From Mesostigma viride (lineage: Eukaryota; Streptophyta; Mesostigmatophyceae; Mesostigmatales; Mesostigmataceae): a stretch of DNA of 64,000 nucleotides. Below, piece after piece: positions 29,601 through 39,488 of this stretch; within the stretch, counting starts at the first letter, position 1, and each line of letters starts with the position of its first letter. Location of the stretch: the NCBI GenBank assembly GCA_009746045.1, contig RPFO01000076.1, positions 2,208,479-2,272,478 of the forward strand, in the 5' to 3' direction. The translations under genes and the position numbers were made by a program. The notes under the pieces were generated by a model. That model had not been told where the DNA came from. It saw only the letters and a list, made by a program, of their open reading frames with translations, and searched no databases.

Positions 29601-32582
29601 GCGTTCACAAAACTCTATCTGATATCTCATGCTGTAATACTACTAGTTTATGCAACCCCCCCCCCTGGTGCTATGCCCTGCTGCCTCTTCCCCTCCCTAC
29701 TCCACCATACCTTCAGTATTCTTGAAACCAGCCACATTTACATGTGGCGGAATGTGCCACCCGTGCAGCATGCATGGCCTCCTACGGCCACCACTGTGGC
29801 CGTAGGGGGTGTGCTGTGGCGGGTGCTGGCCACTTGCGCTTGTCGGTTTCAACTTTGGAGCAAGAGTTGAATGGTGTGCTCTATCACCTCTGGGCTTTCC
29901 GCATCCGACATGATATCCTGTGTTTCGGCATCATAACATGCCAGCCTTACAGGTCGAGACGCTTGGGCATGTGTGGATAGGCACAAAGCCATACTGCAGA
30001 GTAAAGCCATTCCCCGATGTGCTTATGTATATGACTGTGTATGCTGCTCTCAAGGTCCCTCAAGTATCATCGTGGTGTATACATAATATAGAACAGGTGC
30101 AGCCCTGCCCAATTTCGTGTGTGCGGACATAAAGCACTATGTGGATGGCAGAGGTTGCTCTGTCTTAGGACTCCACAAATTCGTGGCATGTGTGGTCAAA
30201 GTCGTCACTTTTGAACGCATTTTTCTGCCCGTTGCCAACCCATCATTTTCTTTCTTTTTTTTTTTTTTTCCATCTTCGCCCTTCACGCCCCAGATTTCCG
30301 CTCAGCCTACCAACAGCTCTATGTTTCTCTCGCTTCCCCCCCCTCTCCGGCACACCCTCGTTTTCCAACACCCACCCTGCCTTTGCCTCCCCCCTCCCTC
30401 GTCTTCGGCACATCCTGCGCACGCCCCAGATGAACCTGGCCTTCTTTGAGAAGCGTCAGAAGCAGCTGTGGTTCAGCCACAAGGAGGAGCGCCTGTTCTG
30501 GGAGCAGTGGTACATCCCACTGTCGGTGGTGACGTGCGACAGCAGCGACCTGAACGCGGCGAGAGGTGAGTGGAATACGCGAGCGTGATTGCCACCCGAG
30601 CTGAGCAGGGGACGTGATGAGAGTGTGCGTGGGCTTGATTTGGATAACGCACAAGTAGATGACGCAACACTGCATGACGCATCACTAGATGGCAGATGAC
30701 TTGATGACGTGTGCACCAGTCGTGACAGCATGCGCAGGATTGATGATTGTCGTTTTGTGTTGACATGCGCACGATGCGTGATGGCACGTGCATGGTTGAT
30801 GAGTGGTCACCGAGGGTCACAATTTATGACACACGAACGGTTGTTCATGGTGGCACGCGCACGAACCAAGTTGGGATGTTGCCGCCACACACGGGGCATT
30901 TCCTGTTTAGGAGATTACGCTGTAACCGGTCATTTGTGGCATCCCATTGAGAGAAGTCTGATAATGAGACGGATCGGCTGTGACAGGGATAGGCCTTACT
31001 AGAGGGTCAGCCGCTTCCGCTGGAAAGTGGACGCATGCACACTGGTTACTTGTGTCCCATCGCGACGAGCCATGGAGTGTGCGCTGGTTACTTATGGGCA
31101 TTACTATCTTTTTTTTCGCATTCGTTGTATCCTTTCCCCCCTTCTCCCCTTCTCCCCTTCTCCCCTTCTCCCCTTCTCCCCTTCTCCCCTTCTCCCCTTC
31201 TCCCCTTCTCCCCTTCTCCCCTTCTCCCCTTGTCCCCTTCTCCCCTTCTCCCCTTCTCCCCTTCTCCCCTTCTCCCCTTCTCCCCTTGTCCCCTTGTCCC
31301 CTTCTCCCCTTCTCCCCTTCTCCCCTTCTCCCCTTCTCCCCTTCTCCCCTTCTCCCCTTCTCCCCTTCTCCCCTTCTCCCCTTCTCCCCTTCTCCCCTTC
31401 TCCCCTTCTCCCCTTCTCCCCTTCTCCCCTTCTCCCCTTCTCCCCTTCTCCCCTTCTCCCCTTCTCCCCTTCTCCCCTTCTCCCCTTCTCCCCTTCTCCC
31501 CTTCTCCCCTTCTCCCCTTCTCCCCTTCTCCCCTTCTCCCCTTCTCCCCTTCTCCTCTTCTCCCCTTCTCCCCTTCTCCCCTTCTCCCCTTCTCCCCTTC
31601 TCCCCTTCTCCCGTTCTGTTTGTTTTTCTCCTCCCAGTGTGCCCGCTGCTAGAGCACTCGCGCCGCCACCGCACGCTCGAGCCCGCGCTGCGCAACACGC
31701 TGACACAGATCCTCAAGATCGTCAACGAGAAGAAGGACCACATCCCGCCTGTTGTCTCATCCGATGTCGCGTCTTTCCCCTACCAGATATCTATCCCCAG
31801 GTACGGGCACGGGGCATACCAAACAGGGCTTCCTCCCCCTGTCTGTCAAAATAGGCACATGCATCGACAGCCTTTGTTTGTGTAATGTGTGTATAATTTC
31901 ATTTTGGAGGGGGGGGGGGGGCCGAATGGGTGGCTTTGACACGTGAGGAAGGCTGGCAGGCACACCCGTGATGCATTCTTCAACCATAGGACAGGATATA
32001 GGCCTCGCGAGCCTAGAGTCTCAAGCCCGCCATAGATGTGAATAACAACCTAGATAAAATCCGCATAACTAATGAGACAACCAGCGCAGGCCAGAAATCT
32101 GGGGATCGAATCCGGACCATGGTAAGGCGAGCCTGCTGTTATCTTATCCGCGTTGGTCGAGTCGTCCAGGATGCATGATGGAAATGAATGGAGGTGAAAA
32201 TGTGTAGCTGTAGCTTTGAACCTTATGGCCAGAATATGGCTTCAAAAGTGAGCTACTGGATTGTATAGTGTTGTCTATTCCCAGGAACCTGTCACCGTAG
32301 CAGGCTTGGCAGGGGACGTGGGAGATAAAACTTCCCTGTAGGCATGTGATCAGGATGTATTCATTTTGTGTTTTATATCAATTGTGCCCTGTTTTTACGC
32401 TTTTCCGCCTGTGCCCTATGCCACCCAGATTTGCCCATGGGCATATGGCCCTGCCTGACTTGTAAGGTCCTTGCTGTGTTTGGTACTGCGGTGCTGTGTG
32501 CAGCGCATCCGACTCATCGTTCGGGATGGACATGCTCAAGCGCATGTTGCAGACTAGCCCGCCCGCCATGCTGTCACAGTAG
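26632..32582 (+). CDS. ATG101: Autophagy-related protein 101 (six exons)
   Basis: ATG101 is the HORMA-domain partner of ATG13 in the ATG1/ULK complex that starts autophagosome formation in the cytoplasm. Exons: 26632-26664, 27944-28066, 29101-29214, 30430-30565, 31638-31800 and 32504-32582. All introns are GT..AG with phases 0,0,0,1,2, giving a 215-residue protein, the usual family length. Exon 1 encodes only [11 protein letters not shown], matching the MNCEV start of plant homologues. Exon 2 has [14 protein letters not shown]; exon 3 [14 protein letters not shown]; exon 4 the Trp-Phe finger (QLWF) and FWEQWYIPL; exon 5 [17 protein letters not shown]; exon 6 [13 protein letters not shown] and a TAG stop. 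The frame stays open across every junction, so the gene looks functional. No alternative start is needed. Identification rests on remembered family sequence. Confidence 0.94.
27319..27516. repeat. (CATC)n microsatellite in ATG101 intron 1
   Basis: Nearly pure 4-base array of about 49 units, with one early CACC variant and CAGC variants at the ends. Reading frames through it are artefacts of the repeat. Confidence 0.97.
27822..27867 (+). pseudogene. Decoy copy of the start of ATG101 exon 2
   Basis: About 45 bases resemble the acceptor and first codons of exon 2 (27936-27980). Both read as a CAG acceptor followed by GAG.TGGAGCT.CACCAGATC..GGAGGTG, encoding [10 protein letters not shown] against [10 protein letters not shown]. 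After about 15 codons the similarity ends and the copy would reach a stop. It is probably a relic of a local duplication and could act as a cryptic exon. Confidence 0.6.
28690..28743 (+). repeat. G-run cluster in ATG101 intron 2
   Basis: Runs of 16, 5, 14, 6 and 3 G are separated by one to four bases (agaa, ta, ta, ta). The stretch can form G-quadruplexes on the sense strand and transcript. Confidence 0.9.
31136..31615 (+). repeat. (CCCCTTCT)n array in ATG101 intron 4
   Basis: About 60 units of an 8-base homopyrimidine repeat, with a few CCCCTTGT variants near 31227-31300 and one CTCTTCT variant near 31553. The array ends about 20 bases before the exon 5 acceptor (CTCCTCCCAG at 31628-31637), so it forms an oversized polypyrimidine tract. 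Confidence 0.96.
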
Positions 32583-32865
32583 GATCAACTGTTGGTATCA
32601 ATCGATCATGTGCCTCCATATGGCTGTGCCCTAGTGCCAAAGATGGCAGCTGTAGGGGAGCCTTGGAGGCCACGGAGCCATCACCCCATTGTCACAGTGC
32701 GACACTTGACCGTGTACTGCGCAAGGAATTGTGCATATGCCTCCATTATCTACATCATCCGGGATGAGTCGTCATACACTAGGAAGAGGAAGGCAGGTTT
32801 GAGTTAAGCTTCCCTGGTCCGGATCGTCCAGTTTTTGGCCTGCGCTGGTGTCTCATGGAGATAAA
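32070..32865. repeat. Inverted short motif flanking ATG101 exon 6
   Basis: The motif GAGACA(A)CCAGCGCAGGCCA occurs at about 32073-32094 and inverted at about 32840-32860. Around both copies the similarity extends to a second block (GGATCGAATCCGGACC against GGACGATCCGGACC). A further copy lies at 26769-26790 in intron 1. Exon 6 sits between the inverted copies. Confidence 0.6.
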
Positions 32866-33079
32866 AATCTTCCCATGCAAAGGGATGAAGCACGAGCACA
32901 TTTTTGGGCTGAGTACTTCTGTGGCATGTCACAAAAAAGCTCCTGGAATGTCAGCCTCAAGCTAGAGTAGATACTGGACTGCAGTATCTCGATCGGATGT
33001 CTTACAAAATACTAGTGTCATAGTTATGGGAAGAGCGTCAGATCCAGAGTTTCTTTGGATGGATATCCGACATCTTTAG
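32583..33079. other. ATG101 3' flank
   Basis: This presumably holds the 3' untranslated region. The canonical chlorophyte TGTAA polyadenylation signal was not found by eye. No other gene was seen. Confidence 0.35.
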
Positions 33080-34727
33080 CTACTTGGATTTTCGCTGAGC
33101 CGGCCCAAGCCGAACGTCAGGCTGGAGGCGCACATGGCCAACGCGGAGGTTCAGCGCCTCCGAGATTCGCAGGTAATGGCGGAACACGATGACCACCAGC
33201 AGGCCCGCAAGGCGCTGACCTTGCATTACCATCGTGCTGGCGAGTGCAAACGCCGCCTCCGATGGAATGGGAGGACGGGCACGGGGGGGCACAAGTTTTT
33301 CCAACCAGCGAGGACGCCATGGGCCAAGTCCCACCGCTTCACCATACCGGGATCGCCATACATCCAGGCATAGTTGCCTCACTCAATACCGGGATAATAA
33401 AGTTGCAACCCCATCAAGGCATTGATACACGTCTGGCGGCTGTATCCCTGAAAGTGAGCACAGACGACATACGCACAAATGTCTCTTCAAGGGTGTCAGC
33501 ACGTGACGATGACGTGTCCGCCTGGCCGCCAGCCTCCCACCAAGTCGATAGGGAATCAAGGCCACGGTGGTAGGCCGGCAAGGTAGCCGGCTTTACTTTC
33601 CCCTCTGGCAATGGAAGGTAGCTATCAGTTGCAGGGGGGCCCGGGTTAGGATGGATGCCTTCCGCGGTCAGGTTGCGCACCCAGCCTGCCAAGAAAGTGG
33701 CCATAGATTGGCCCGCGAGAAACGCCATCGGCTGGTTGAAGGGCTCGGCATCCACACTTACTGGGAACGACTCCCAGTGGCGAGGGTCAGCGCGCACAAC
33801 CGGCGGCACTGCTTGTTGAGCTTGTAGGATGATGACCGCCCCTTAGCCAAGCAGACCAATGCCGCGGTGGAATCCACCAACCTCACCACCCGCTTGCCTC
33901 GGTTTGCCAGGCTGCGCGCACTCCTCTCCACGCCATTCACTGCGGCCCCCACCTCCTCGTTGATGTGCATCCCTCATGGATCGCGCCAACGACTCCGTAC
34001 CCTAACCCGCCATTGCTGACTGGTGATATTGCTTGTTGCGCCCGCGCGCTCAGTGCCCTAGGGCCAGTGTAGGCTAACCTCGGTTGGTATAAGCAAAGTC
34101 GGGTACCGCCGCACCTCACGTGCCCGCGCCAGCTCCGTCCCATCGCCCGGCTTCATGGTAGCGTAGACGACACCTTGCCCGTAGGTGGCCCGCGTCCGGC
34201 AGATGCGATAACCTCACGTGCCAAAGGTGCGCTTCGGTCAACCCTTAGCATAGGAGCCAAGGCCAGGGCAAACTCTAACTCCTTACGCACCCTGGCCCAC
34301 AGCACCGGCCTGGGACCGCTGCCCCCACCCTTGCAGGCTGATGAATTTGAAACATTGCTGCTGAGATGGAGAGGCTGCTGCGACTTAACATCTGCAGCCA
34401 CAACCAACTCCCCAAGATGGCATCCAGCCCCTCAGCCGTAGCTCGGCCACGAGTGAGTATAGCCTGCGTGTGGGCGATCACAAGGTTGAGCTGCTTGACC
34501 GTTGGTCTCAGCACACCGTTCCGTCGGTACACCACCCCCAGGGCTTCTAGATCGTCCCCTTCGATCCAGGCTGGCCATCTTAGTCTTCTCCTTAAAGACG
34601 GCACAAGGTTGTTAGAAAGGTAGCCTTCCTCAATAGCGCTTGTCAACGTCCTGCGGACTATCAAAGTGACACTTGTACATCCTGTGTCCGTACGCGCCCA
34701 CATTGGCGCGCCGGGCACTGTCGGCAC
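33080..34727 (-). pseudogene. Second DIRS-like element: RT end, RNase H, start of recombinase (decayed)
   Basis: Five overlapping minus-strand frames together follow the 13662-16592 protein in order. They comprise the late RT/connection (LGVVYRRNG...GSWLWLQML, 34275-34727), RNase H start (EVIASAGRGP), RNase H middle (RGKRVVRLVDSTAALV..GRSSSYKLN), the linker with GIHPNPGP (33636-33659), and the recombinase N-part ending at HYLRISEALNLRV. The catalytic His-x-x-Arg and Tyr of the recombinase are missing at the left edge. At least four frameshifts are present. It is a dead, truncated copy, clearly divergent from the intact one. Confidence 0.82.
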
Positions 34728-34739
34728 AGCCTAGGTAAC

Positions 34740-36085
34740 GTCATAACTTTTGCGTCCCTTAACAAAATGAGGCGTTCAAAGTGCCGTTGGAAAGAGCGTA
34801 ACAATCTCTATCCATCTAACGTAAATCCTTTACGTTAACTCCAATCCCTTCTTTTCTTTAGGGATCACATCCCCTGCCAGGGACCCTTGAAGTAGCTTGA
34901 AATGTCCTTCACTCCGGCTTGAAGGTTGAACAGATGTCTTTAATGGCCAATGCCATTCCCCCAGCCCTTTCTCTTAAGGAACTGGAAAAGAAACAGATCT
35001 GCCACAGGGAAAACCCGTTCCATGAGAAACGGAGAAAAACCTATGGAAGTGGCATTACAGAGTACCACCAGATATTAGAGAAACACAAAATTAAATACAT
35101 ACAGGTTAATTCTATGAGGTCTTCTCCAGGAATGAATCCCATCACCTCGGTAGAGCCTCCAGTACAATGACTTTCTGGCGGTGAGTTACATTAATCCCAG
35201 ATACCGATCCCATAAAACCCAGTACATATTTAATATAAGCACAATAAATTCATGACAATTAATATACCACTTGACAAAGTAAGACGTATTACAATAGTTT
35301 CCCCGTCATACTCTCAACAGGTTAGTATTGGCGCCCGTCTTATGGCGCCCGTCCACTTGTCAGATGATAAATTGCCACAGCAAACAAATGACAAAATGAA
35401 ACACATAGGCAACAATTAAATCCTGCCCTGGGGAACTAGGGAAGTCTGAACAGGTAAAACACCTGAGCAGGCCAGCTTGTAGAAACATGATACCAGGGAA
35501 TTGAACCCCGCCCTATAAACCCCAGAATAAAGGTTCCCAGACCATTGTGAGAGGTATGTACAAATATACATTTCTTTTCAAATAGAATACATGGTCTGTA
35601 ATGGACCTGTCAACCTTGTGTAGTCAACAGCATGAACCCCAGCCAAAACCTGGCTGTATACTGATTAAAATCAGAGTGAATGTACCATGGTCCATGAGCC
35701 TTAGTACAGACTAAAATACAGGTATTATGCCAGTCACAATGCTGACACTACCAAACAACCTGCTCTCCAATGCCCTTACAACCAGGCACCAGCACTAGAC
35801 AGCTTGCTGAGATGGGTCCATCAGAGACTGAAGAACCTTGTATTGCACTGCTGCCTTTTGCACTAGCTTGGTCCAAGCATCAGCAGGATTGTCAACCCCA
35901 GGGATATGCTCAATATTAGCCAAGGAGGACAATTCCTTCAGAAGTAGATAATCCAAGTCCCTGCTTCTGGCCATCTGCCTGTGCACAAATTGCACCATCC
36001 CCATGGAGTCTGTTTTGAGAAGAGTGGTAACCCGAAGTGGCCAAGGAGTGTTAGAAGTCATCTGATGAAGCAACTCCTTAAGATA
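34740..36085 (-). mobile_element. 3' fragment of a copia-3-family element
   Basis: The left part ends in a diverged LTR edge (cgttggaaagag...GTTAACT at about 34846). It is followed by a purine-rich tract on the minus strand (AAAGAAAAGAAGGG), the same arrangement as at 51544 in the complete element. The right part is an RNase H tail. The stretch between, 34860-35790, is non-coding 3' region. The fragment is cut at about 36085 by other sequence. Confidence 0.7.
35795..36073 (-). pseudogene. copia RNase H C-terminal fragment
   Basis: A 92-codon frame contains TDSMGMVQFVHRQMARSRD, YLLLKELSSLANIEH, then GVDNPADAWTKL. It is close to the C-terminal RNase H of the 52549-54165 gene. The remainder of RT is absent upstream. 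Confidence 0.85.
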
Positions 36086-36095
36086 AGTCAGTTAT

Positions 36096-36150
36096 TATAA
36101 ATAGTGACGGAACCTTTTTTGCCACTTGGCAATTAGGTCCGTCACTATTT
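36096..36150. repeat. Nested hairpin
   Basis: Outer arms AAATAGTGACGGA and TCCGTCACTATTT enclose an inner hairpin TTGCCA-ct-TGGCAA. It lies 11 bases beyond the edge of the copia remnant and may be an element terminus. Confidence 0.75.
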
Positions 36151-36298
36151 ATCCGGCAAAAACCACTCGCCGGTATCTATTCCGCAAGCATTGAAGGACG
36201 TGTGTTAAATTACGGAGGAGGAGGAAAGATCTTTGAGCCGTTTCGACCTCAATATATATTGTATTAATGATTAAATTGCGTAGTGATCAAAGACATGG

Positions 36299-36409
36299 CC
36301 AACAAGGCCTTCCCAACAAGGGAATCGACCCAACAAGGGTGACGACTCCGACCAACAAGGTCTTTCCAACAAGGAATTCCCAACAAGGGTGTGAGTTGGA
36401 CCAACAAGG
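36299..36409 (+). repeat. Array of seven CCAACAAGG motifs
   Basis: Identical 9-mers start at 36299, 36313, 36330, 36352, 36366, 36380 and 36401, separated by unrelated spacers of 5 to 13 bases. No coding frame explains them. Confidence 0.9.
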
Positions 36410-36836
36410 TAACTTTCATTAGAAAATAGATTACGTTTTATATCTTGTGTGGACCACAGCATTGATGCTGAAAAGGCGCCGAGAAGATGAACTAGATGCC
36501 GATAAGGTGTCTCGAATGTTCTAGAGCATAATCGAGAAGATAAGGTTCAGGAATATTCGATAAAGGTGCCGACACCCTTATGAATAACTAGGAGGTACTG
36601 TCGTTCGGCACACATTTTATATGATAACTGTCGACAACAAATTCATCACAAATTCTACATAATTTTGTTATTCGATGCTGTCGGAAAGGTAGAGGAAACT
36701 AATGGGTTTTACACAATGCCTTGTGCTTGGCCTTGTTACCCTTGCACCTTGCAGGTGATGAAAGACTGAGCTTGAAGACAATGGAAGAGAGGCCAGAAAA
36801 AGAGTTTTATTTCATAGATTTAGAGGTTAGGAAAAG

Positions 36837-36930
36837 ATGTTCAATGGAGGTTCAATGGAGGTTCAATAGAGGTGCAATAGAGGTTCAATGGAGGTTCAAT
36901 GGAGGTTCAATAGAGGTGCAATAGAGGTTA
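36837..36930 (+). repeat. 11-bp minisatellite
   Basis: Tandem copies of GGTTCAATGGA with GGTGCAATAGA-type variants, about eight units. The short frame through it is a repeat artefact. Confidence 0.85.
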
Positions 36931-37825
36931 AGGGGACTCGCACGTCCAAAAGCCTGAAAAACTGACTTTAATGAATATCAGTTTCAATGCACTTGGGAAC
37001 CATCTAGTGATGATTGAGTACCATAAATATGATGTTTGGACATTCATGCCACCACTTGTTGGGGGTACTACCCCCAACCACGCACCGGTGGCGAGCTAAA
37101 AATAGAAAAAGACGCTATCTATGAGATATTTTGCCCAAGACAAACCACTTATCCAAATGACCTGCCCATACATTCCTGCAAACTTCCCCCACTTCTAAAA
37201 AATCTGGGCTATTCACATGGTCGAAATAATCACATTTGTTTGAGTTATTGATTTCCCCGCAAAATGGGTACTTTTTTGAGCCAAAAAAAGTAAATCAAAT
37301 CATCAACACATCGAATGGGGTCATCCATACACTCAAAATTCCACTGAGTAAGGGGAAACACAACCCCAAAGTTTGAGCTCATTCTGACAAGCGTAGCTCA
37401 AGTTATTGATTTTCCTGTGATGCCACCTGGGTAGACGCTAAAAGAGAATTGAGCTAGTGCTGAGCCAAAATGACATCTGTTTTGCTACCCTAGACACCCA
37501 AAAACATGCCCACTTTGATCACGGAGTGTGAGGAGGATGTCCGGAGCATCATACGCCCCACCTCTCCATCGGCACAGCCAGCCTTGTGAGTCTACCCTTA
37601 TCAACAAGGCTGGTAGGACGACACGCCTGAGCAGCATACGTCATGCCTATCTCAGGCTAATAATGTGTGATTTAGTGCCAACAACCAAGCTGTTCCACCT
37701 AACAACACATTAAAAACCATCTTCCAAAATGCCCAACAAGCCGGACATGTGGAGGACCACACACGCAGTATATAAAGAGAAAATAAGCTGACTTTTGATC
37801 CAGCCAACCTGTGGCTAGCTGCTCT
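36931..37825. other. No recognised gene; small hairpins
   Basis: Non-coding. It contains a perfect 10-bp hairpin with one-base loop (GTTGGGGGTA-c-TACCCCCAAC, about 37058-37078) and weaker inverted pairs near 37570-37615 (CAGCCTTGT...ACAAGGCTG). Confidence 0.5.
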
Positions 37826-37836
37826 GGTTATAGCAT

Positions 37837-38839
37837 TAATTAATTAATTAATTAATAGACACGTGACTGCGTCACGTGAGCATAAGTCCTCAGTGGGAGG
37901 GGAACATGGGATGGAATGGATGGTATAAGCTATCTAGGTCCTAGTTACAGGGGTGTGGGCACCGCGGCCCGAATCGCTATGAATGCCATACTTGGTCACA
38001 CGCGGAGCCCCCACAGGCTGGGGGGTGGTCTCCTTCATCACTACTTGCCATCTATCCTTGCGCACCATCTGCCTCCATATTACAGACAAACCAGGAGGCT
38101 GCCCGGGGGTGAGCCCGTCACGTCTAGTGTAGCACATGTCCATGCCGAGTCTATCACGAAAAGTCCACGGGTGGCGGCCCTGCCGCGCGCGGCCGGGGGC
38201 ACGCCAGGTGAGGACATATCGCCCAGGCTGGGCGGGCTTGGTGCCAGCTAGTCTATCTGATGTAGCTACCTGATCTGTGCGGGCCAGGTGCCCGGCTAGG
38301 CCCAGGCGCCTGTGCCTAATAATGTGGGAAACATAGGGCAAATCAGCGTACAAATCCTCATTACGAATGTGCAAACCAAAGGGGATGTTAAGGGCCTTGC
38401 GCAGCATCTTGGTGACGGCGCCGTCGAGTCGTTGCTCCAGCTCCTGCAGCAGTGTCCACGTCTCGGCGCCGTAGGTCAGGATCGTCAGAATGACGACCTT
38501 GAAGAGGTCACGCTTGACGATCCGGGGTAGGGCGGGGTTGCTCCACCAGCGGCGGTGGTCATGGAGGTGCGCCCACGCCATGCCGATCCGTGTCGTCATG
38601 TCGTCCTCGCAGTCGGGAAGCCAACTGCCGAGCAGCTTGAAGCGGCCTGAAGGAGGGTAGTTGACCTCGGCATCGTCTAAGAGGCGGAGTGTGGGTGGGG
38701 GCCCTGCCATGCCGAGGGCCAGGGCCTCCGTTTTGGGGCTGATTTCTAGACCAACCGCCCGAGCCTCGAGCGCCAGGCAGTCCAGCCAAAGTTGGGCAGA
38801 CTCCGGCTTCTCGATGAGCGTGATGTCGTCGGCATAAAT
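37837..38839 (-). mobile_element. 5'-truncated LINE with target-site duplication
   Basis: The 11-base sequence GGTTATAGCAT lies directly outside both ends (37826-37836 and 38840-38850). On the minus strand the element begins within the RT active site, runs through the C-terminal part of the ORF and ends in a (TAAT)n tail (37837-37856) after a CACGTGAC/GTCACGTG hairpin. Truncation at the 5' end, a simple-repeat tail and duplicated target are the marks of target-primed reverse transcription. Confidence 0.92.
37934..38839 (-). pseudogene. LINE reverse transcriptase, C-terminal part
   Basis: The minus-strand frame is open from the truncation point: IYADDITLIEKPESAQLWL (RT active site YADD), then GRFKLLGSWLPD, KRDLFKVVILTILTYGAETW, RRLGLAGHLAR, typical of the thumb and downstream region of non-LTR retrotransposon proteins. 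No frameshift is visible over about 300 codons, which argues for a recent insertion. It lacks the endonuclease and most of RT, so it is dead on arrival. Confidence 0.88.
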
Positions 38840-38850
38840 GGTTATAGCAT

Positions 38851-39488
38851 GACAAAGGCTATCATTTACTCAGTGGGAAAGGTGAATTGACCATTGGAAC
38901 AACCTACCTGACGCATGTGCCACCAAAGCATTGTGTCCCGCAAAATGCACACTGCCTCCTTTCTAACAAGCACGAGCCACTTTCTTTAGGAGACAGGTGC
39001 CAGCTCGTCAGTGTCTGGGGGAATGATGATGCTGCTGCTTAGGAAGACCGCGTGAATTTCCTCGAACACAACTGTCTATAAAGCAAAAGAAATTTCAGAG
39101 AAGCATGGAAATAAAAGCATTACACCTTCCCGACAGGTTGTGGGCCGCGCGCTGCAGCAAGCCAGCCACGTCACAGACGAACTTGCTAAACAACATCCAG
39201 GAATCTAGCGTTGCAGCGCCAGGACCCGCAACTTCATGGCTGCATCTGGCCGGAAAGAAGGCAAAAAGCTTACGCTCAACGAGCTAAGAAAGCAGGAAAA
39301 CGCTAGATTAAGACGTTTAATACAAGAACGTACCATAACGGGCATTTATTCGTGCCCAGGCGCACAAGAAAGGCCACCCTTTCATGGAGAGGTCGGGCGC
39401 GCATCGCGCAGGCCTAATGTTATCTTACCGCAAAATGACGGGAAAGGTAAAGATAGCAGCGGGAATTTTTACGGCTTTAGAAACATCA
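38851..39488 (+). other. Unassigned flank with an 84-codon frame
   Basis: A frame starting at 39236 (MAASGRKEGKKLTLNELRK) is charged and probably helical. It runs into the TTAA-bounded element at 39489. Across that element the frame would continue from 41200 for about 40 codons. No homology was recognised, and the continuation could be chance. Confidence 0.3.

Noticed and set aside
30907-31885. Long Ser/Pro-rich and Gly/Glu/Arg-rich frames
   Set aside because: They are translations of the CCCCTTCT array within ATG101 intron 4; the true exon 5 in this stretch begins at 31638.
36299-36409. Repeat-spacer pattern resembling a mini CRISPR
   Set aside because: The 9-base repeats and 5-13-base spacers are far too short and irregular, and the genome is eukaryotic.
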